Of a stretch of 64,000 nucleotides of DNA, positions 54,901 to 64,000 are shown in pieces. The notes below the pieces were generated by a model. The model had not been told where the DNA came from. It saw nothing but the letters and a program-made list of their open reading frames with translations, and did no database searches. How positions within the stretch are numbered: the first letter of the stretch is position 1; every line of letters begins with the position of its first letter. The DNA lies in the NCBI GenBank assembly GCA_010909165.1, contig MU008187.1, positions 762,247-826,246 of the forward strand, written 5' to 3'. The translations under genes and the position numbers were made by a program. This DNA is from Anthoceros angustus (Eukaryota > Streptophyta > Anthocerotopsida > Anthocerotales > Anthocerotaceae).

Positions 54901-55060
54901 TCCTTCAGCATGAATGAAGATCCGTTGTCAAACTTGAGTTGTACATCACCAACGCCTGCGATCTGGCATGTGTAGTTATTTCCAAGCCTAACACATCCTT
55001 TCCTTGTAGCATCATACGTGCTAAACCTGATGAAAATCATGCTAAGCTCTAAGCATAAAA
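51901..55060 (-). mobile_element. Degenerate Ty1/Copia retrotransposon, minus orientation
   Basis: In minus-strand order the pieces are as follows. The end of gag/protease with CQIAGVGDVQLKFDNGSSF and HVSKLTKSMISARQL lies at 55040-54738. An integrase C-terminal part (KSKKCIFLGYGDS) lies at 54249-53833. RT with MMDVKTAFLHGDLQEDVYMQ and the LYVDDML active-site region lies at 53371-53087. The RNase H region (VGSLMYAMIATRPTL) lies at 52909-52589, and its end (LSTTEAEYV...IREVLDDKRVQLVKVHT) at 52567-52232. Beyond it, a palindromic TATA word gggtatttataccc (52056-52069) inside about 250 bp of non-coding DNA looks like a 3' LTR promoter. Many stops and frameshifts make it inactive. LTR ends were not resolved. 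Confidence 0.82.
52164..52190. repeat. Perfect hairpin, 10-bp arms and 7-bp loop
   Basis: ACTTAGACTA at 52164-52173 is followed by a 7-bp loop and its exact reverse complement at 52181-52190. It lies in the presumed 3' LTR and may act as a polyadenylation or regulatory hairpin of the element. Confidence 0.6.
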
Positions 55061-55600
55061 GATGCTTGCATTACAATTGAATTAAGAAAGTAAAGAGTAT
55101 GCCTTTATGTTGTGGTTAGTGTTACAACCATAAGTTGTTGTAACCACTAGGTAGTTGCATCTAATATAACAACTAACTACCTAGAGCAACTAATTAAGTA
55201 ACTACTTAATGCCCTAGATATATATTAATGTTTAAGCAAGGTGCCCTAATGAATAGTGCCCTAACCTAGATATATTTCATCACTCCCACTCTCTATGAAT
55301 GTAGGTGTGAGAACTAGCTTCAGAACAAGGCTTAAAATATAAGTAGACTCCTACTAAATCTAAAGTTATCGGCTTAAGAAAAATTACTAAAACTTAAGCT
55401 TATATAAGATAACCAAAAATAACTTCAAAAGTTTATTAACTAGAAAGGGAAAAATTAGCCTAAAACTAAAACGCTAAACAAGCTATAGAAAATAGGCTAA
55501 TAAGCTGGAAAAATAAAATCAAGCCTAAAACAGGAATTAATGACCAGGAAATAGGCCTGTAAATAGGATAAATAAAAGTGAAATAGAATGGGGAAAAATA
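55061..55600. other. AT-rich, palindrome-bearing non-coding DNA
   Basis: Imperfect inverted repeats, ctaggtagttg with caactaactacctag (55147-55193) and gtggtta..gttacaa with ttgtaaccac, lie close together. This may be a MITE or LTR remnant. There is no coding sequence. Confidence 0.4.
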
Positions 55601-55990
55601 GTTTAAAAGCCCAAATGGGCATATATTTTAATCGCCCGCCCAATCGATTGGTGGAAAAACCGGGGGTAGGTGCGGCCATTACGGCCAAGGGCCTACGGTG
55701 TCTAAACCCGTCGTCGGGTGCACGACATCTCGCGTGCCCACCGGGACAAGATCCCGGCCCATGGCGAGGCAACGCCTTCCGCCCGGCGCTTATGCGCCCG
55801 CTGGCTTCAAGCGCCTGCATCGCAGACGCTGAGCGGCAGCGCCAACAGATATGCGGCGCGCGAGCGCGCTACTTAGACGGGACACGCGCCGAGACGTTGC
55901 CTACCAGGCCCTCGTCCAGCCATACCGCTGTACATTTCGGTGATTGCGCCGAGGCCGGGCTCCACGATTCTCGCCGATGTTGATGTTCCC
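55601..55990. other. GC-rich island in AT-rich surroundings
   Basis: About 350 bp (55640-55980) are clearly richer in G+C than both flanks and open in two overlapping frames (131 codons plus, 107 minus) without motifs. I cannot assign it. Confidence 0.35.
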
Positions 55991-56710
55991 GTGCAAACTT
56001 GGAGTCCAGCCTATCGCTGGGATGAGGTTGAAGATGCCGATGATGTATCGATTTCTCAATATTCAGACAAGGATTAGCAAATCACAAGTCTTGGTTGAAG
56101 ATCTTGGAAATCCAGCTAGCAAACGTGAGTCCCATAAAATAAACACCTTATTTCTGGTATTTCGAAATTACCAAAAATATCTCTGCATTTTCATTGCTTC
56201 TCTTTCCTAATCACTTTGCTTGTTATTAGGTGCCGGTGAAGTCCCCTATCGACAATCTTCACCACCTTCATCAAGGAGCCGTAGTGAAGATCATAACATA
56301 CCGGAGTTGCCCAATTTTCGCAGGATCCGAGCTTCGTTGCCTAGTTCACCAATGACGACGGATCCACTAGGCTATGACGACCTTGAAGTGGAGCCTGATG
56401 AAGATGAGTTCACCGGTGATTCGATGAAGACACCTCGCCAAGCTGTATGTGAGGGAAGCCCAAGCTGGAGATGGTATGGCTAGGTGCTTCCACATGTGAG
56501 GAGTATGAAGGACATACGAAACACCTTTACAGTAAGTTTACATACAAGTTAGTAACTTTAATATTTTTCACTATTTCCAAACTTGACTTCTAAGTTTTAT
56601 GTATAGAATCTGTTTGGGCATTGGAGCGGGAAGCTAAGGAGTATATGGAGGACTACTTAGAAATAGAAGCAGAACTTGAGATGCTAGACCGACTATGTGG
56701 TTTGTAGTTA
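55991..56710 (+). pseudogene. Unidentified spliced gene end or transposase remnant
   Basis: Exon-like pieces with splice signals lie in order: EVEDADDVSISQYSDKD near 56020; an acceptor ttgttattag before 56230; an 80-residue piece with QSSPPSSRSRSEDHNIPELP and DDLEVEPDEDEFTGDSM; a donor near 56531; and an acceptor tatgtatag before ESVWALEREAKEYMEDYLEI...LDRLCGL and a stop at 56708. The acidic helical end resembles C-termini of domesticated or transposon-encoded proteins, but I do not recognise the family. Confidence 0.3.
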
Positions 56711-56716
56711 GTTCCA

Positions 56717-57142
56717 CTAGCTTACTATGTTAGTATTGACCTCATGTATTCCTAAACTTTTCATGTGTCTAAGATGTAAATCACGACCTAATGACTTGGT
56801 TAATATATCGGCCGGATTTTCCTGAGTTTGGATGTAATTTATGTCTATTGCTTTGTAACCTAGCATTTCCCGAATGTAATGGTATTCAATTGCTATGTGC
56901 TTTGTTCTGGAGTGGAAGACGGGATTTCTAGCTAAGGCTATGGCCCCTTGACTATCACTGAACAAAGGTGTGGGATTATGTTGGGGTGACCAAGTTCGCC
57001 TCAAAGCTAACCCACACCAAACTATATCTTTGAGACCTGAGGTTAGAACTCTATACTGCACTCGGTTTCGATAAAGCAATTGTAGGTTGTTTCTTACTTG
57101 ACCAAGAGATTGGAGCACCTCCTTAGTAGAACATAGCGACAT
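56717..57142 (-). mobile_element. Second Copia element: RNase H fragment
   Basis: The 141-codon minus frame shows the Copia RNase H end: LKDIVWCGLALRR, LFSDSQGAIALARNPVFHSR (the catalytic Asp context), TKHIAIEYHYIREML and NPADILTKSLGRDLH. It belongs to a different Copia lineage from 51901-55060. The RT upstream is missing and the frame has an abnormal N-terminal part. Confidence 0.85.
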
Positions 57143-60100
57143 GATTACGGTGTTCGATCATCGTATAGTCGATCAAAGATATGTCATTAGGATTAAAACA
57201 ATCTTCTCAATATCGCCATGGATTCTTGAAAGCCTTTTTGCGCTTTAAGTGAGGTTGCCACCTATCTCATATCAACCAAAACAAGTGTTTTAAAAATAGA
57301 TGTGCTTAACGGCAGGTTCTACTAAGAACAAAGTAAGTAAAATAGAATTTCTTTCCAATGTATGCATCGCTGTTTCAAGCACGGTTGTCCGGCCGCATCT
57401 CATAGACATACCGCCACGGAAAGGCAGTGTGAGCCGCCATTATGGATCCAAAAAAGGCAGTATGCATTCAAATCAAATTCAGGCATTTTCCACGAAGAGT
57501 CAAAAACGGGAATTATACCGGTTAACCGGACAGAGCCCCTACTGTCTACAAGTCCTGCTACCCAAAGGGTCATCTACTTCAACCAAATTGAGTCCGAACT
57601 GCACCGCTTTCTACATTTTCCAAAGCCGCCTTTCCGTCACCAAAGTCATCACCTTCAACTGCAAAACAGAAACGCCGAGCCTGTTGTCTCATGGGTAGTG
57701 TGCCGCTTTTCATCCCATATTGTCAATGCCGCTTCTTCAACCGCCGGTCGCCCCTGGGTCTCAGGAGTCCTTCATTCGACCTTCTTTCCAAGCAAGCTAT
57801 ACACTTGCATTTTCCTCAATGCCCCGCATGCATCTCCTTTGCCCAAAACTTGCTGGCCCCGCAAAACTTATCTCTGTTATTTCTTCGAACTCGTCCCGGC
57901 ACCGCCCAACCTGCTCACTGCTAGACATATACATTGAGCATCGTATGCCTTTTGTCAATGGCCACAACGCTCCTTTCCGCTGTATCCCGCCACCAAAATG
58001 ATCCCGATCCCGCAGACAAACAATCCAATGTTTTCGTTGGAGAACATGTTCACCAACATGCCTAATAAGCCCACAGGTTTCGATATGGCGATATACCATC
58101 TTATCACCAGCAGGTGGTAAATCGCCTTCTTCACCACCCCATGCCTGATAACTCTTGGCAGCACTGCTTGATGTCTTTGCCGAAAAAGAGGAGCTTTTCC
58201 GACATTGACTGCCCTCACCGCGCTCCCGCCAAATATTCCACTGCTTCAACAAGACCACCGTAGGTGGGATGTTGGTTTCTCCCATACCAGGTTTGTAATG
58301 ACTCCTTTCCACGCAAGACCTCAAAGCCTCCCCGGCTTGAATCACCCCATCCACCCCATGCATAAGAATTATCCTAACACATCGTCAGTGGTCTTCTCGC
58401 TGAAAGAGCTGATGATCTCTTTCAATTCTTCTTCAACGAAAGCCTTGTCATTCTCATGTCAGAAACCCCGAGGGAGGTCGCAGAAAAGAAGAGTATACCT
58501 CCTGTGGCAAAAATCCTTTCATATCCAAAATGTCTCGATGCACCACCGATGCCACTTTGTCCAAGACCTGTGCACTCAAATCGCCACCGCATCCATGTCC
58601 TTGTCGGCCATTTGTTTTCGCTTCTTCCATCCGCTTCAGCCATCGCTTATAAACAAAATCTTGAAAGGTTTTGGAAGCTTTTCCAAATCCTCAATGTCTC
58701 CTTGCTCGCAAGCAATGACTGGTCGACAACTCATTGACAGAAGTGGAGGCGCTGCCGCACTCCATTGGGTGGCGCCTCAAGTCCGCTGGGAATGCTGAGT
58801 GCGCCCACGGACCTGACTCTTCCACCCGCCCACGAAAAAACATTAGTGGCACGGCCACCACAAGATTGCGTGGGCACGGGCGCCCCACAAGACAAATAAA
58901 CGAAACGAATACTTTACCACTTTCGCAAAAGTCGCTTGAACTTCGCCTTTTGGGGAACTGCTTGGCTTACTAAGGTGGCACACTTCATAGCCTTCAAAGG
59001 CATGCTCGATAAGGTTAATCTTCTTCCGCTGCAACATCTGATATCCATATCTTTTAGCTGCAGCTTCTTGATGACCTTCTCGGGTCACACTATCAACATC
59101 TTCACCTTCTCGCCCTTGGGACTCCTTGAATGCTCTCCATGCCCTTCCGAGCATTGGAGCCGGACGAGGGGGCCGCCAGGGACCGCTGCCTGTCTGGGTC
59201 TTGTGGCTTGCTTTCGCCGCCTGCCGCCCCGACTGCGTGCTCCCGCCGCCTGGGAGTTCGCACTTCTCCCACATCCGGAAAATGGTGTCCACGTTTCTCC
59301 CAATTTACCGCACTGCAATCCTCAACGGCAACGCAGTCTTCCGCCCACCATCTTCGACATAATCGTATCCTTGAGTTTCCACCTCCTCCAAAGATCCCCA
59401 AAGAACTTGTACACATTGAACTTCCACCGCATACATGAGGTTTTCCATCTGTGTCCGGTACAAATCTCAAGCTCATCATGTATGTAGTTCAATAAAACCA
59501 AGCTTCTTCCTCTGTCTATACACATTGTGATCAATCACAAGACCCGTGATTTCTTCCTCCGCTCATATGTATACATGGCCTCGAGCCATTGAAATTTATC
59601 TTCACGGATACATTTCTGCATGGTTCGCATGGCAAGATAGCAATGGTTCCCTCCCAAAGACCCCTAGGTGTAATGCTCGGGCTCGATCTCCTCCGGTCCA
59701 GATCTTCTTCTTCAAGCACCGGCCGGATCAATCATGCACAAAAGTGGAGCGCCCTTCCTTCATGTGACCTCGCATCTGCTAACAAGGCACTTCATCCATG
59801 CCTCATCCACCTTCCTTATCTCGAGCATCCGCCGTTAGAAATGAAGCAGACGAAAAATGAATGTGAATGTCGAATGTGTGGTTTGCACCCGCTTGTAGGC
59901 CCGAGTGCGAACCATCTCCGTGTAGTCATCCTCCCGCGAAGGAGGAGCTCTGCTGGGCATCCGTCACCGTCCGCAACCTCTCTTCGCATGCTTCCTCGAT
60001 TTCCTTAATTTTTCCGCCCCCCACTCTTCTCCATCACCACCGAGATCTTGCCTTCCTCTTCGCTTGATTGCGCTCTCGCATGGAAATCAAAACAAGATGC

Positions 60101-62780
60101 TTCAATTTACATGCGTCAATCATGGAGGGCGGCTGTTAGGAGCATTCTTACCACCATTCGCCTTCTCATCTTCAATCGAGACCGACAGATGGATTCCCTT
60201 CTTCTTCTTCCCTCGGCGCTGCTGCCGACCGGGGTCCTTCTGACGAGGAGGGGTCCTCCTCCTCAAAAGCCTCTCTCAAGACCCCGAGTTGACATGTTGC
60301 AGCCATGGACAGCCTCGCCTGTGCTCGCCTATCGGACCTCGAGGCCGAGAGATCGCCTCCTCTTCCGGAGAGCTCGCTCGCTCGCCACCGGAACCTCGCC
60401 TCCTCCATCTCTGTATAATCCGGCATCGCTGGTCAGACACAACCCACCGCCCGCCTCGACATACAAGGACGACCGCACTACCGCCGCCTGATCACCAGCC
60501 GATCACTACACTACTGCTTCAAGACCCTTCAAGAAGCGGAGTAGAACGCAAAATTGTTCTCTGCTCATTTTATAGAGGAAAACAATGAGTAACCAAAGAT
60601 GGGCTAAACCCCTAATCGAAAATGGAAGTGATACATGACCGATATACAACCGACTTACATCTTGAACACTTTTGAATCACGCAAGGCCGATTTCAACTCC
60701 GGCTCACAACGACGAGGCATTATCTTGGCAAGATCCATTATCGCAGGAGATGTGTGTTGATGTCATCGCTTATGTGCAAATGAGGTTTCTGGTGGTGACC
60801 AAAATATGTGCATATCTTCGCCATTCCCATCAAGGTATTAGAATCCATCCATTTGCTCGAATCCTCAATACCATTGTAACTGCTAATCCATAAGGCCGAG
60901 TGGAATCCAAGGCGCACTGGATCTTCGGTTCTTCTCGCAACAACGCCCACTTTGTCCGTGTTGTACCGCTGAAGAGAATCGAGCTTTTCACCAAAAGCCG
61001 CTCCACAAAGTTAAAAGCATGAGGAATCGCAGGATCGCATTTCCACCGAGGTTGGTGCTCCCTGGCCATCAATGTCTTCATATCCTCCGCTGAGTACCCT
61101 TGAGGTGGACGCCCGACACTACCATGAGAGGATTCTTAATTGCATAATAGCGGGGTTATCACATTCTGGGATCCGTGATCCCTCATCCGTACGCGCTTGC
61201 ATGATCCGCCGCTTTGCACCAACGCTACCGCCGCTCGATGCGTGGCGGCGCCAACGCAGCTGGGGTCGATGCATGCTTGTTGCCCAGAGCGCCCTCGCGA
61301 TCACCATCCCGCAATCTTCAAAAACCTGTGCGGTTAAGGGAGGAAGTAATTGATCCTGATCTCGTCAACTCTTGATGAAAAGGAGAGGCTCGAGCTGTGG
61401 AAATGAAATATGGATGTTTGAACTGCATCAACGGATTACGATAAAGCCTTAACACATGCAGTTACGCTTAAACGCTCTGAAATAGTAAGGCAGTGAGGTT
61501 CACTAAACACGCCATCATTCATTTAAGCTCAAAGGTTAAAATAGGTCCATTTACAATTCGGTCATGCATCCACCTCAACTTATGCCATCATTTTCTAACC
61601 TGATTGGTGTGCACTCTCATCCAGGTCCATCAATAGCAAAAACAAGGTCTCCTTAGGACTGGTGGACGGCCTCGTCACTAGTTGGAAGGGTGTACACTGG
61701 GTAAAGGTACAAAGCCACCCAAAACCATGTTTTCCGATTTCATTAAAAACCCCTAAACCTAGGAGCAAATCATAGAGGAACTGCTTTCCCGTATTTGTAT
61801 GTCCTCATCTCATATTAGTTTGGCTAACCAGCGGGTACATTACCTATAAACGCAGATTTGAAAATCGTGCAACTTTGTATGGACAACAAAAATACAAACG
61901 CCAAGAATGGAAAATCCATATGTGTTGAGTCTGTCCACCGTCATGGTCACCTCTACATTAGTGGGAGGGTCGTGGTGGCACCGGACGCTCGCATAAACCT
62001 TGCATCTCCCCGCCCAATGCTCAAGCAGGAGTGGAGGAAGATTTTGACCGCCTTCCGCCATGTTCAGACACGCGAGCCGCGACCCCGTCGAATCGCTTGA
62101 AGGCTTGCCACCGCCTCGAATATTTGCATGCGATGGAGACCTCACCTCGACAACCGACCATCAAACGAGAATTCCACATGGCGATGGAAAATGGTTGACC
62201 GCACTGGTGGCAATCACAACATGGGCAGTTCCTTTCAATCACGCCTGAGTGATCCCGCCTCCTTCATTGCTTGGTCCTTAAGGAATTTCGTTGAGGCGGA
62301 GTCGGCAAAGGCAAACTCGTGACATCAAGGTAACGTGTTGATCAACACCGGATTCCACTACCGCTGGAGCAAAGCAGAATGGTGTGGAGGGCAAAGGAGC
62401 ACCCGATATGTCCAGTGTACTTACCGTGGTCAAGGATAAAATTGGAGAAAGTCATATGCTATACATGTGTACCGAGTGTGTTAAAAGTATATGTGAAAGC
62501 AGTTGAACATCGTGTTTCTCAAGTTGATTGTCACATGACATCCATTGTCATCTGACACCTGTTTTATCTCGTGGGTTTACAACATACATAGTCTTCCCAG
62601 CGGGGAGTGTGGACTCCTGACTGGACTTCTGGGGTTAGAAATTAGTGGTGTAGGGTTTTGTTTTTGTGGGGTACACCACAAGGAGGGGCTACCTTTACAA
62701 ATGGGTCTAAGTTTAGTTAGAGGAAACTACAACACTCTTACTCTGACTCAAAGCCCTTGTAAGTTTTTGAACATTTACAA
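57143..62780. other. Accessory DNA of uncertain nature; no identifiable gene
   Basis: Medium-length frames (90-200 codons) occur on both strands. Examples are minus 58363-57797 with SFSAKTSSSAAKSYQAWGGE, minus 59292-58843 with KINLIEHAFEGYEVCHL, minus 61081-60830 with FVERLLVKSSILFSGTTRTK, and plus 60048-60491. No catalytic motif is recognisable, frames shift often, and composition is even, as expected for an old DNA transposon or several merged elements. I found no terminal inverted repeats by eye and no rRNA or tRNA. Confidence 0.35.
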
Positions 62781-62804
62781 CAAGGGTTCCTAACTAATAT
62801 GATG

Positions 62805-62925
62805 TGGCATGGATTTTACAAGGGGTTTGTTGACATGGCATGTTGACACGAATTTTACAACGGGATTTGTTGACATGGCATGTTGACACAAATTTTACAA
62901 CGGGGTTTGTTGACATGGCTTGCTC
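62805..62925. repeat. 40-bp tandem repeat, three units
   Basis: The word tgttgacatggca recurs, with tgacatggc starting at 62831, 62871 and 62911. Each unit contains aattttacaacggg. Confidence 0.9.
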
Positions 62926-64000
62926 GTTGACGTAATTGTGCATAAACTCTTTTGATTTAGAAAACTATGGGGGTTATTTGTTAATAAAACTACATTTTGT
63001 TGAATTTATAATGACGTGGCATAAAGGATGTTGTAAACGGTACTTGTAAAAGACGTTGTAAACCATGTTTGTTGTAGATGTGGTTGTAAATTGTGCAAGA
63101 CTTGATTTTTGGAATAATACCATTTATTGGAATATCTATGAATAGATTTATTATTTGCTGATGTGGCAAGTTCGTTGCAAATGATGTTGTAAATATGTTT
63201 CTGGATTTATGTTAGTTATGGGATTATCTTTTTTTTTTGTATTTACCGACGTGTCACATGCATTGTAGCTATGGTTAAAACGCATGAAAACCATTTTATA
63301 TAAATATCTATAAATAAATTATATTATTTGACATGGCAAGCTCATTGCAAATATCATTGTAAAATGGTTTCTCCAATTTATGTTATATTATTGGATTATT
63401 CATTTTATTGTATATTCTTGACGCGCACATGCGTCGTAACTATGGTTGTAAAATGCACAAGCCAGCCAATATCCATGAATAAATATATTATTTGCTGATG
63501 TGGCATGTTTGTCATAAATGTAAAATTTTGGAAGAGACCTTTTCCTTATTTATGTAATTTATGAGGTTATATATTAGTAAGATTGGATGTGGCATGCCTT
63601 TTCCTTATTTATGTAATTTATGAGGTTATATATTAGATCGATGTGGCATGCCTTTTCCTTATTTATGTAATTTATGAGGTTATATATTAGTAAGATTGCG
63701 ATGTGGCATGCTTGTAAAATGTAAATATGTGGAAGAGACCTTTTCCGATTTATGTCATTTATGAGGCTATATATTAGTGAAATTGCGATGTGGCATGTTC
63801 ATTGCAAATACATTGTAAAATGTTATACAAATTTATCGATTTATAAATAGTGCCATTGTAAATGTCGGTGTAAGAATTTTCCTAGCCAAGTCAAAACGAG
63901 GCATGCATCTTGGCATCAGGTCCACCGAAGCGCCCACAAGTCGTTATCCAAATGTCCTCTTTGCACAAGTGAGTGCTACACCGCCCTTCCAGAAGGCACC
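62926..64000. repeat. AT-rich degenerate repeats
   Basis: The words gatgtggca(t/a)g and ttgtaaa recur throughout. A longer unit, ccttttccttatttatgtaa with atgaggttatatattag, starts at 63538, 63597, 63651 and, diverged, 63739. There is no coding evidence up to the window end. Confidence 0.75.

Noticed and set aside
57797-61081. A single large DNA transposon on the minus strand
   Set aside because: I could not identify catalytic motifs or terminal inverted repeats, and frames change too often to support one gene.

Overview
This is nuclear DNA of a seed-free land plant. The evidence is the plant telomere motif TTTAGGG, plant-type genes (AP-1 gamma adaptin, GMP synthase, type I metacaspase, ATL RING-H2 ligase, RluA-type pseudouridine synthase, TRAPPC2L), Copia retrotransposons, and many PPR RNA-editing factors. 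Most editing-factor copies end in Gly-Arg-Pro instead of Asp-Tyr-Trp and carry a Lys-Pro box instead of the usual Pro-Gly box. That combination defines the DYW:KP class, known from hornworts, ferns and most lycophytes and linked to U-to-C editing. The introns I could model are uniformly short (77-173 bp), which fits a hornwort best. Ferns or non-Selaginella lycophytes are not excluded.

Layout. 1-5055: DYW:KP PPR pseudogenes and chimeric pieces on the plus strand. 4659-6250 and 13654-15240: two copies of a 1.6 kb segment that links a DYW:KP 3' end to the 3' end of GMP synthase. 6241-8340: a rearranged block bounded by pairs of a 71-bp repeat, holding an interstitial telomere array and a Glu/Arg-rich repeat protein that may be spliced to an OSB-like exon. 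8341-13650: retroelement debris, including Copia gag, and an isolated DYW:KP tail. 14995-30108: the gene-rich core, with GMP synthase (-), AP1G (+), ATL (-), metacaspase (+), a 13-exon pseudouridine synthase (-) and TRAPPC2L (+). 30200-37900: relics of an RT retroelement family and minisatellites. 38256-49570: a PPR cluster with one intact E-type gene, one nearly complete but frameshifted DYW:KP gene and one inverted DYW:KP pseudogene, plus an unidentified two-exon gene at 46094-47082. 49571-64000: accessory DNA with minisatellites, two degenerate Copia elements, unassigned element-like sequence and AT-rich tandem repeats.

The host genes are unrelated housekeeping functions: purine synthesis, clathrin/AP-1 sorting, ubiquitin ligation, cell-death protease, RNA modification and vesicle tethering. 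The most interesting content is the editing-factor array. An OSB-like PDF motif precedes the PPR repeats in every copy whose N-terminus is present. Copies have been cut and rejoined at short shared words. Frameshifts are concentrated in the repeats while nearby single-copy genes are intact, so unpolished assembly error is a serious alternative to true decay.

The other notable points are a GMP synthase whose last 37 residues are non-canonical although a correct 3' end survives 9 kb away, and three normally intron-rich genes that are intronless here beside two genes with ordinary introns.
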